The notes below the pieces were generated by a model. It searched no databases. It was not told the DNA's origin and saw nothing but the letters and a program-made list of their open reading frames with translations. This document shows, in pieces, positions 57,602-64,000 of a DNA stretch of 64,000 bases (position 1 is the stretch's first letter; each line of letters opens with the position of its first letter). Location of the stretch: positions 124,001-188,000 of the forward strand of contig NZ_JAQZAO010000006.1 in NCBI RefSeq assembly GCF_028737315.1, given 5' to 3'. Position numbers and translations under genes: made by a program. The DNA comes from Actinomycetospora lemnae (GTDB lineage Bacteria > Actinomycetota > Actinomycetes > Mycobacteriales > Pseudonocardiaceae).

Positions 57602-60121
57602 TTACTTCTCCGTGCGCAGGGTCACCGTCGGCGCCGACAGGTTGCCCTGCCCCGCGTCGGCGGCGCCGCCGTCCTTGCTGCTCGCACCGGACCCCGAGCT
57701 GGTCGGGGCGGCGCTGCGCGAGAACCGCGCGGTGCCGACCCGCTTGGCCCCGGGGGGCGAGCTCGGCGACGCGGACGCGGTGTCGGCCTTCCCCGCGGGC
57801 TTCGCGGACCCGCCCTGCGTCCCGTTGGCCGGGCCGCCGGTGGGACGGGCCGAGGGGCCGCCCGCCGGTCCGGACGAGGCGCCGGGACCACCGGGGCCAC
57901 CGGGCTGCGGGCCGGACGGCTGGGGACCGCTGCCGGGCGTGGGCTTGGGGCTCGGCGACGGCTTGGCCCCCGAGGTGCGGCGGGTGTGCACGCTGACCCC
58001 GGGTGCCTCACCGGCGGGGCCGCCGGGGGCACCGGGGCCGGGGTTGCCGGACGGCGCCCCGGCCGCCGACCCCGCGGCGGGCTTGGGGGCCGCGCCCGCG
58101 GGCTTGGGGGTGGCGGGCTTGCCGGCGGCCGTGGCGCCCCCGGAGGGGGACGGAGCCGACGGTGCCGACGGTGCCGACGGAGCCGACGCTCCGGCCTGCG
58201 CGGTCGGGCCGCCGGTGCCGCCCTGCCCGCCGGTGCCGCCGGCCGGCGGCTTGGCGCCGGACCCGCCCTGCGGGGAACCGCCGGGCGAGGGCTTCGCGCC
58301 CGGGGACGGCTTGGCGGCCGACGCGCCCTGCGGCGTCGCCCCGGGCGAGGGCTTCGCGCCCGGACGGGCCGCCGGGTCCTCGCGGCGCGGGGCGGCGCTG
58401 CCGTTGGCGGGCTGACCGGAGCCGGAGGAGCCGGACGAGCCCGACCCCGAGGACGACGTCCCGCCGCGCACCGCGCTGCCGTTGGTGGGCTTGGCGACGC
58501 CGTTCACCGGCGCGCCGTTGGCGTTGTCGGAGCCCGCGGCGGCGCCGGCGGCGGCACCGGTCGCGCTGCCCGCGCCCATCGCGGCGCGGGCCTCCTCGAG
58601 CTTCTCGCGGGAGATCGGGGCGGTGCGGTCGGCCGGCGGGACCTGTGCCGGACGCGACGGGGCCGGGGCACCCGGGCCACCGGGGCCACCCGGGCCGGCG
58701 GGCCCGCCACCAGGCACCGGCGGCCCGGCCGGCAGGCGCGCCGGCGTCCAGGACCGCTCGGCGAGGAAGCCGGGGTCGGCGAGCTGAGCGGGGTTGCGCA
58801 CCAGCACCACGCCGAGCGCGGTGCCGCCGGAGCGGGCCAGCGCGTCGAGCGCCGCGGAGGCGTCGCGCGAGCGGGTCTGGCCCTCCTCGACGACGATCAG
58901 CGCGCGGTCCGCGGCCGAGCAGACGACCTGGCCCTCGACGCTCTCGGCGGGCGGGGCGTCGACGATGACGAGGTCGGCGAGCATCCGGCCCTGCGCGAGC
59001 AGGCGCGAGACGTGCGAGCGCGAGAACAGCGCGAACAGGTCGTCGCGCTTGCTGCCGCGCGGCGACACCAGCAGGGCGCGCCCGTTCGAGAACACCTTGC
59101 CGTCGATGCGGCTGTCGCCGCGCTCGGCGAGGAAGTCGGCGACGCCGGACATCGACGCGAGCTCCGACGAGCCGCCGGCGTCGCTCTCGAGGTCGGCCTG
59201 GACCAGCAGCGTGGTCTGGCCCTGCAGGGCGCGCAGCCCGGCGAGCGCGACCGCGATCCGCGTCTTCGAGGCGCGGGCGGTGGTCGGGCCGGTGATCGCG
59301 AGCGAGCCCGGGACCGGCATGCCGTGGGCGTTGGTCAGGCCCATGAGCGCCCGCAGCATCTCGTTGCGGGCGTTCTCCCCGGAGCGGCGCTTGCCGCCGA
59401 CCACCGCGAGGACCTGCAGACCCAGGCGGTCGCGGACCTCGCTCGGGGTGACGATGCGGTTCTCGAAGCGCCCGAGCGCCATGGCGAGCAGGGCGCCGAG
59501 GAGCAGGCCACCGACCAGGGCGGCGCCGGCGTTGCGGCCCGCGTTGGTGGGGTTCGAGACGACACCGGCGTTGAGCTGCAGGTCCTGCAGCTGGTTGGTG
59601 GTGCTGCTCAGGTCGTCGATCTGGTCCTGGAGCCGGTTGGCCTCGGAGGTGTTGCCGGCCGTCCGCGCCGCGTCGCGCTGCTGGGTGAGGTTCTCGACCT
59701 GCTGCCGCTGGGCCTCGCCGCCGCCGAGGCTGGAGTTGACGTCGTCCCGCAGCGTGACGGCCATCTTCGTGGCCGAGTCGGAGGCGACCTCCGGGCTGTC
59801 GGCGACCGCCTCGATGTAGACGATGGGGCTCGCCGCGGCGATGCGGGCGTTGAGGGTGACCGAGTCGGGCACGCCCGCCGTCTGGCGCAGCTGCTGCTGC
59901 GACGACGCCTGGTTGAAGTAGTCGGCGTAGCCCTGGGCCAGGACGGTGTCCTGCTCGGGGGCACGGTCCTGCGACACGATGGTCAGCGCCGACCGACCGG
60001 TGTAGGTCGACCCCTGCAGGAGCGAGGCCCCCAGGGAGCCGACCGCTGCCACGATGCCGATGACGAGGATCAGCACCCACCGGCGGCGGATGCGATCCCA
60101 CTGGATCTGGAGCGGGCTCAT
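57602..60121 (-). CDS. Wzz/Wzc-like polysaccharide co-polymerase with degenerate P-loop and long disordered tail
   Basis: 839 residues. A Wzz-type membrane hairpin (helices about 15-35 and 198-216, coiled coil between) precedes a BY-kinase-like domain (about 225-450). There the Walker A site reads GPTTARASKT (278-287) instead of GxxxxGKT, Walker A' is LLVQADLESDAGG and Walker B LVIVDAPP (384-391). The final ~380 residues are almost only Pro, Gly, Ser, Ala, Lys and Thr (AKPSPGAKPSPG, APSAPSAPSAPS). No C-terminal Tyr cluster is present. It should control chain length, but kinase activity is doubtful. ATG follows AAAGG. Confidence 0.88.
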   Translation of the reverse strand: MSPLQIQWDRIRRRWVLILVIGIVAAVGSLGASLLQGSTYTGRSALTIVSQDRAPEQDTVLAQGYADYFNQASSQQQLRQTAGVPDSVTLNARIAAASPIVYIEAVADSPEVASDSATKMAVTLRDDVNSSLGGGEAQRQQVENLTQQRDAARTAGNTSEANRLQDQIDDLSSTTNQLQDLQLNAGVVSNPTNAGRNAGAALVGGLLLGALLAMALGRFENRIVTPSEVRDRLGLQVLAVVGGKRRSGENARNEMLRALMGLTNAHGMPVPGSLAITGPTTARASKTRIAVALAGLRALQGQTTLLVQADLESDAGGSSELASMSGVADFLAERGDSRIDGKVFSNGRALLVSPRGSKRDDLFALFSRSHVSRLLAQGRMLADLVIVDAPPAESVEGQVVCSAADRALIVVEEGQTRSRDASAALDALARSGGTALGVVLVRNPAQLADPGFLAERSWTPARLPAGPPVPGGGPAGPGGPGGPGAPAPSRPAQVPPADRTAPISREKLEEARAAMGAGSATGAAAGAAAGSDNANGAPVNGVAKPTNGSAVRGGTSSSGSGSSGSSGSGQPANGSAAPRREDPAARPGAKPSPGATPQGASAAKPSPGAKPSPGGSPQGGSGAKPPAGGTGGQGGTGGPTAQAGASAPSAPSAPSAPSPSGGATAAGKPATPKPAGAAPKPAAGSAAGAPSGNPGPGAPGGPAGEAPGVSVHTRRTSGAKPSPSPKPTPGSGPQPSGPQPGGPGGPGASSGPAGGPSARPTGGPANGTQGGSAKPAGKADTASASPSSPPGAKRVGTARFSRSAAPTSSGSGASSKDGGAADAGQGNLSAPTVTLRTEK

Positions 60122-60255
60122 GACGTGCCTTTCGTCCGATCGTCGGCGTGTCGCCCCCGGGGGACGCCGGAGGGCATCCTACTGTGGTGGTCCAAGGCGA
60201 CCGCCGTGCTGCGCTCGCCGGTCCGCCCGTGGGCGGCGCCGATGGCGCGGGTCAT
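60118..60255 (-). CDS. Possible 45-codon leader ORF coupled to the Wzc-like gene
   Basis: ATG at 60255 (MTRAIGAAHG...) is preceded by GAGGGA and opens a 45-codon frame whose TGA overlaps the Wzc-like ATG as ATGA. It is basic and without motifs. The arrangement mirrors the leader before the priming transferase, but in GC-rich DNA open frames of this size are frequent, and the Wzc-like gene has its own AAAGG, so this is only a candidate. Confidence 0.25.
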   Translation of the reverse strand: MTRAIGAAHGRTGERSTAVALDHHSRMPSGVPRGRHADDRTKGTS

Positions 60256-60268
60256 CGCTGCGGGTCCC

Positions 60269-61465
60269 TCAGCGTCCCTGCATGGCCGACTCGTAGGCCG
60301 CCAGCAGTTCCTTCTCGGAGTTCGTCCAGGAGAGTGGCCCGGAGACGCGCTCCGTGCCGATCTCGCCCATCGCCCGCCGACGACGGGGGTCGTCGAGCAG
60401 CTCGGACACGAGGCCCGCGAACTCGCCGACGTCGTTGGGGCGGGCGTAGACCGCCGCCTCCCCGGCCGAGACACGGGCCTCGACCAGGTCGAACGACACC
60501 ACCGGCCGCCCCATCGCCATGTACTCCATGATCTTGTTCATGGTGGACACGTCGTTGAGCGGGTTGCGCGGGTCCGGCGCGAGGCAGACCGACGCGGTGG
60601 ACAGGTGACGCAGCACCTCCTCGTCGGAGATGCGGCCGGTGAAGGTCACCCGGTCGTCGAGCCCGTAGGCGTGCGACAGGGCGACGACGTCGTCGAAGGC
60701 GTCGCCGGTGCCCATGAAGACCGCGTGCCAGTCGTCGCGGCGCTCGGCGAGCTGCGCGAGCGCGCGGATCGCGTAGTCGACGCCGTCCTGGGGGCCCATG
60801 ACGCCGAGGTAGCAGAGCAGGTGCTCCTTGCCCCGCGCCAGCGCCGGCTCGGGCTCGCCGAGGCGGAAGCGCTCGATGGCGGGCGCGCTGCGCACGACGA
60901 ACGTGTCCTCGACGGGCACCCGCCCGCGGCCGGTGGCCACGGCGCGGTAGCTCTCGTTGGTGGCGATGACCGTGTCCGCGGTGCGGTAGGTCGCCCACTC
61001 GAGCAGCCGCATGCCCCAGTACATCGAGTCCTTCTTCTCGCGGAAGCGCGAGAGGTAGAGCTCGGGGACGAGGTCGTGCTGGTCGAAGATGACCCGCGCA
61101 CCGCGCGCCTTGGCCCGCAGCGCGGGCAGGAACAGCAGGTCCGGCGGGTTGCACAGGTGCACGACGTCGACCGGCGCGCGCTTCTGGATGCGCTTGAGCA
61201 GCCGGTTGGTGTGCCAGAGGGCGGTGCCGTACTCCTTGAGGTAGCCCTGGGGCCCCCCGGTCGCCGCCTCGAGCGGGTAGCGGTGGATCCGCACCCCGTC
61301 GATGACGACCTCGGTCTCGGTGTCCCGCTTCGTGCCCTGCGGGCAGATCACCTCGACCTCCCACCCGTGCCCGGTGAGGGTCTGGCACTCCTGCCAGACC
61401 CGCCGGTCGAAGGGGACCGAGAGGTTCTCGACGATGATCAGGGCTCTACCAGGCAAGGCCGACAT
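60269..61465 (-). CDS. Family 4 glycosyltransferase
   Basis: 398 residues. Its start, RALIIVENLSVPFDRRVWQECQTLTGHGWEV, is the pattern of GT4 enzymes in exopolysaccharide and O-antigen loci (WbuB/WcaI-like, with the FDRRVW block). Donor-binding half: LAPDPRNPLNDVSTMNKIMEYMAMGRPVVSFDL, where NKIMEYMAMG replaces the common E-x7-E arrangement. ATG 61465 lies inside the end of the dehydrogenase gene (20-bp overlap), so the two are co-transcribed. Confidence 0.9.
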   Translation of the reverse strand: MSALPGRALIIVENLSVPFDRRVWQECQTLTGHGWEVEVICPQGTKRDTETEVVIDGVRIHRYPLEAATGGPQGYLKEYGTALWHTNRLLKRIQKRAPVDVVHLCNPPDLLFLPALRAKARGARVIFDQHDLVPELYLSRFREKKDSMYWGMRLLEWATYRTADTVIATNESYRAVATGRGRVPVEDTFVVRSAPAIERFRLGEPEPALARGKEHLLCYLGVMGPQDGVDYAIRALAQLAERRDDWHAVFMGTGDAFDDVVALSHAYGLDDRVTFTGRISDEEVLRHLSTASVCLAPDPRNPLNDVSTMNKIMEYMAMGRPVVSFDLVEARVSAGEAAVYARPNDVGEFAGLVSELLDDPRRRRAMGEIGTERVSGPLSWTNSEKELLAAYESAMQGR

Positions 61466-62813
61466 ATCCCTCCTGTTGGCGACGCGACGCCGCGTCGGGC
61501 AGCCGGACGAGGTCGATCACCGGGACGGTGGTCCCGTGTGCATCCGATGGCCCAGCTCCGCTGCGCCCCGTGTCCGCGAGGGCGGCGCGGACGTCCGCGT
61601 CCGCCTTCCCCACGACCAGGACCTCGGCGTGGTCCGTGACCTCGGCGACGCTGTCGACGAGCAGGTCGCGCAGGTGCGGGAGGCGGGCCTCGATGAAGGC
61701 CCGGTTGGCCCCGAGCAGCGCGGACTCGACGACGGCGGGGTCGTAGATCCGCAGGTCGAAGCCCTTGCCGAGCATCCGCTCGCACAGCTCCACGAGCGGG
61801 CTCTCCCGCAGGTCGTCGGTGCCGCCCTTGAACGCGAGGCCGAAGACGCCGACCCGGCGCTTCCCGGTGGCGGCGACGTGCTCGAACGCGCGCTGGATGT
61901 GCTCGTCGTTCGACGGCAGCACGTTCTCCAGGATCGGCACGCGCACGTCGTGGCGGCGCGCGGCGTGCACCAGGCCCCGCAGGTCCTTGGGCAGGCAGGA
62001 GCCGCCGAACGCGAAGCCCGGTCGCAGGTAGGCCGGGCTGATGTTCAGCTTCGTGTCGGACAGGAAGATCTCCATGACGTCGTGGGAGTCGACGCCGAGC
62101 TCGCGGGCCAGCGCCCCGATCTCGTTCGCGAAGCCGATCTTGAGCCCGTGGAAGGTGTTGTCCACGTACTTGGTCATCTCCGCCACCGGCGGCTCGACCC
62201 GGAACTCCGGGGCGCCCAGGCCGGCGTAGAGGGAGAGGACCGCGTCGCCGCTGGCCGGGTCGAGCTCGCCGACCACGGTCTTGGGCGGGTCGTAGAAGTC
62301 CTTGACGCTGGAGCCCTCGCGGAGGAACTCCGGGTTGACCGCCACGCCGAAGTCCTGGCCGGCGACGAGGCCCGAGGCCTCCTCGAGCAGCGGGACCAGG
62401 ACGCCCAGGCAGGTGCCCGGCAGCATCGTCGAGCGGAAGACGACCGTGTGCCGGCCGGCGGTGTCCTCGGGGTCGCGGGAGCCCAGCGCCTCGCCGATCT
62501 CGCGGGCGGCGCGCTGGAGGTAGGTGGTGTCCAGGCTGCCGTTGGGCGCGGACGGCGTGCCGACGCACACGAGGGAGAGGTCGGTCCCGTGGATCGCCGC
62601 CGTCACGTCGTCGGTGACGGTGAGGCGGCCGGCGGCGACGACCTCGGTGACGATGTCACCGATGCGCTCCTCCACCACGGGCGTACGGCCCTCGCCGATC
62701 ATCGCGAGCTTGGCGGGGTTGACGTCGACACCGACGACGTCGTGGCCCTCCGTGGCCAGGCACGCGGCGCTCACCGTGCCGACGTAGCCGAGACCGAAGA
62801 CACTGACCTTCAT
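61446..62813 (-). CDS. NDP-sugar 6-dehydrogenase, closest to GDP-mannose 6-dehydrogenase (AlgD)
   Basis: 455 residues. NAD fold at the N-terminus (VFGLGYVGTVSAACLA), central NPEFLREGSSVKDFYDPP, catalytic Cys273 in GGSCLPKDLRGLVHAARR, and C-terminal GLAFKGGTDDLRESPLVEL. The block after the Cys, the segment GANRAFIEARLPHLRDLL and the ending GYVGLAW resemble Pseudomonas AlgD more than UDP-glucose dehydrogenases as I recall them. It oxidises C6 twice to make an NDP-uronate. ATG 62813 is chosen over an upstream extension because KVSVFGLGYVG must start near residue 2. A dispersed-repeat-like segment lies near 61551-61575. Confidence 0.88.
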   Translation of the reverse strand: MKVSVFGLGYVGTVSAACLATEGHDVVGVDVNPAKLAMIGEGRTPVVEERIGDIVTEVVAAGRLTVTDDVTAAIHGTDLSLVCVGTPSAPNGSLDTTYLQRAAREIGEALGSRDPEDTAGRHTVVFRSTMLPGTCLGVLVPLLEEASGLVAGQDFGVAVNPEFLREGSSVKDFYDPPKTVVGELDPASGDAVLSLYAGLGAPEFRVEPPVAEMTKYVDNTFHGLKIGFANEIGALARELGVDSHDVMEIFLSDTKLNISPAYLRPGFAFGGSCLPKDLRGLVHAARRHDVRVPILENVLPSNDEHIQRAFEHVAATGKRRVGVFGLAFKGGTDDLRESPLVELCERMLGKGFDLRIYDPAVVESALLGANRAFIEARLPHLRDLLVDSVAEVTDHAEVLVVGKADADVRAALADTGRSGAGPSDAHGTTVPVIDLVRLPDAASRRQQEGYVGLAW

Positions 62814-63034
62814 CGCAGGGAGTCCTCGCAGGAGGGTCGGGGTCGCGGCGGTCGATGGGGAGCGGGACCGCACGCCGGGTCCCGGTCACGGTACCGACGG
62901 CATCCGGCCGCACCGCCGTCGGGCAGTCGGCCGGGACACGACGCTGAGGATCCACTCACCGATACGGAGGACGTCCGGGAGGCGGCGAGGTTGGCCCCGG
63001 ACGGACGAGAAACCCGACCGATAGCCTCGGGCGG

Positions 63035-64000
63035 GTGAGCCGTGACGTCGAGGTCCTCGCCGATCCCGCCGACGAGCCCGGGCTGGTCGACGAGTGGCGC
63101 GCCCTGGCCGAGGCCGCGGGCAACGCGTTCGTGTCCCCCGAGTGGTACGGCGCCTACGCCCGTCACTACGGCGCCGACGCTCCCCCGTTCGTGGTGCGGG
63201 TGCGCGACGCCGACGGCTCGCTCGCGGGGCTGCTGCCGCTCTGCCGGGACGCGAAGCGCCGGGGAGCCGGGCGCACCGTGCGCTTCGCGGGCGCGAACGT
63301 CGGCGACCGCTTCGCCCCGGTCGCCGCGGCGGGCCGCGAGGCCGAGGTCGCGCGGGCGGCCGCGGGGGCGCTGGGCCGCGAGGCCGTGGTGCTGCACAAC
63401 GTCGACGCCGGCGCGGCGTGGATCCCGGCGCTGGGCGAGGGCCTGCGCGGGCGGGTCGCCGCGACGCGGCTGCGCGGCGGCGTCATGCCCTACGTCCCGC
63501 TGACCGGGCACACGTGGGACACGTTCCTCGGCGCCCGCAGCCGCAACTTCCGCCAGCAGGTGCGGCGCAAGGAGCGGGCGCTGGTCGACGGCCTGGGCGC
63601 CAAGGTGCGCGCGACGTCGTCGCCCGGCGAGGTCGTCGGCGACGTCGGCGAGTTCTTCCGGCTGCACGCCCTGCGGTGGGACGAGCGCGAGGGCGGGTCG
63701 ACGATCACGAGCCCCACCGTGCGCGCCTTCCACGAGGACTTCGCCGCCGCGGCGCTCGGGCGGGGGTGGCTGCGCATGTCGTTCCTGGAGATCGACGGGA
63801 CCGCGGTGGCGGCGCTGTACGGGTGGCGCATCGGCGGGCGGTACGCGTACTTCCAGGCCGGCTTCGACCCCGCGTGGGCGGAGAAGAGCGTCGGCCTGGT
63901 GCTCATGGCCCACACCGTCCGCGAGGCCATCGAGGAGGGCGCCGACGAGTACGACCTGCTCCTCGGCGACGAGACCTACAAGGCCCGCTTCGCCACCGAC
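63035..64000 (+). CDS. FemAB/CelD-like GNAT-fold acyltransferase, cut by the window end
   Basis: The first 322 residues are visible and the frame runs off the right edge. It matches the Acetyltransf_6 (BioF2-like/CelD) group: FVSPEWYGAYARHYG, then a central RSRNFRQQVRRKERAL and FFRLHALRWDEREGG, then YGWRIGGRYAYFQAGFDPAWAEKSVGLVL and YDLLLGDETYKARF. Such proteins acylate polysaccharides or transfer amino acids in cell-wall synthesis. GTG 63035 is preceded 8 bp upstream by a TAGCCT -10-like hexamer, suggesting a leaderless transcript. It is divergent from the 6-dehydrogenase gene. Confidence 0.85.
   Translation, partial: MSRDVEVLADPADEPGLVDEWRALAEAAGNAFVSPEWYGAYARHYGADAPPFVVRVRDADGSLAGLLPLCRDAKRRGAGRTVRFAGANVGDRFAPVAAAGREAEVARAAAGALGREAVVLHNVDAGAAWIPALGEGLRGRVAATRLRGGVMPYVPLTGHTWDTFLGARSRNFRQQVRRKERALVDGLGAKVRATSSPGEVVGDVGEFFRLHALRWDEREGGSTITSPTVRAFHEDFAAAALGRGWLRMSFLEIDGTAVAALYGWRIGGRYAYFQAGFDPAWAEKSVGLVLMAHTVREAIEEGADEYDLLLGDETYKARFATD

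Noticed and set aside
56117-61639. A plus-strand open frame of about 1840 codons
   Set aside because: It lies opposite well-supported genes (Wzy, epimerase in another frame, Wzc-like, GT4). Its translation is Arg/Gly/Ala/Val-rich without motifs, as expected for antisense frames in very GC-rich DNA.
63042-63503. A 153-codon plus-strand frame near the right edge
   Set aside because: It is a Ser/Arg-rich shadow of the FemAB/CelD-like gene that starts at 63035 in another frame and has recognisable family motifs.
31386-64000. Integrated prophage or transposon island
   Set aside because: No integrase, transposase, phage structural gene or terminal inverted repeats were found; the content is coherent polysaccharide biosynthesis.

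Overview
The window is very GC-rich (strong G/C third-position bias, GTG and one TTG start, frequent GTGA/ATGA gene overlaps, sparse intergenic DNA) and reads as a chromosomal segment of an actinobacterium. The block metG-tatD-rpfB-rsmA(ksgA)-ispE followed by pth, rplY, prs and glmU is the same gene order known from Mycobacterium and relatives. With the EthA-like monooxygenase and the RpfB-type protein, this points to Mycobacteriales/Pseudonocardiales; Pseudonocardiaceae is my best guess, but genus cannot be settled by eye.

Layout. (1) 1-11.7 kb is a metabolic and envelope segment: a truncated PucR/CdaR-type regulator divergent from an esterase plus Baeyer-Villiger-type monooxygenase pair, an acyl-CoA ligase coupled to a D,D-carboxypeptidase, a coiled-coil protein, an acidic protein of unknown role, a haloalkane dehalogenase overlapping upp, a decayed HNH endonuclease gene and an isochorismatase-like hydrolase. 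(2) 11.8-25.6 kb is the conserved core: metG, tatD, rpfB, rsmA, ispE, an ABC-F ATPase, then on the other strand pth, rplY, prs and glmU, with two small methyltransferases between rplY and prs. (3) 25.8-31.5 kb holds a GGDEF diguanylate cyclase with an internal 36-bp tandem repeat, a PAP2 phosphatase, an MHS-family transporter, an ATP-grasp protein and tRNA-Gln(TTG).

(4) 31.5-64 kb is a large exopolysaccharide locus. It has a priming polyprenyl-phosphate sugar transferase, a CDP-sugar module (C-methyltransferase, RfbF-like cytidylyltransferase, PIG-L deacetylase, SDR), an RmlC-like epimerase divergent from a second, degenerate C-methyltransferase, six glycosyltransferase genes (one a tandem GT4-GT4 fusion), a Wzx-type flippase, a Wzy-type polymerase/ligase, a Wzz/Wzc-like protein with a degenerate P-loop, an AlgD-like GDP-mannose (or UDP-glucose) 6-dehydrogenase, a uronate-epimerase-like SDR, and a FemAB/CelD-like acyltransferase cut by the window end. 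Embedded are three putative polysaccharide lyases (two secreted PF14099-like, one heparinase II/III-like) and a secreted protein of unknown family. Together they look like a Wzx/Wzy-style pathway for a uronic-acid-containing polymer that carries its own depolymerases.

The most unusual observations are a 22-codon leader ORF with an internal hairpin coupled by GTGA to the priming transferase; long low-complexity tails on the flippase (Asn-Gly-His) and the Wzc-like protein (Pro/Gly/Ser/Ala); a Tyr-rich N-terminal extension on RpfB; a dispersed short repeat found in several coding regions and amplified in the cyclase gene; and a dense inverted-repeat cluster before the secreted unknown gene. Family assignments rest on motifs recognised by eye; no search was run.
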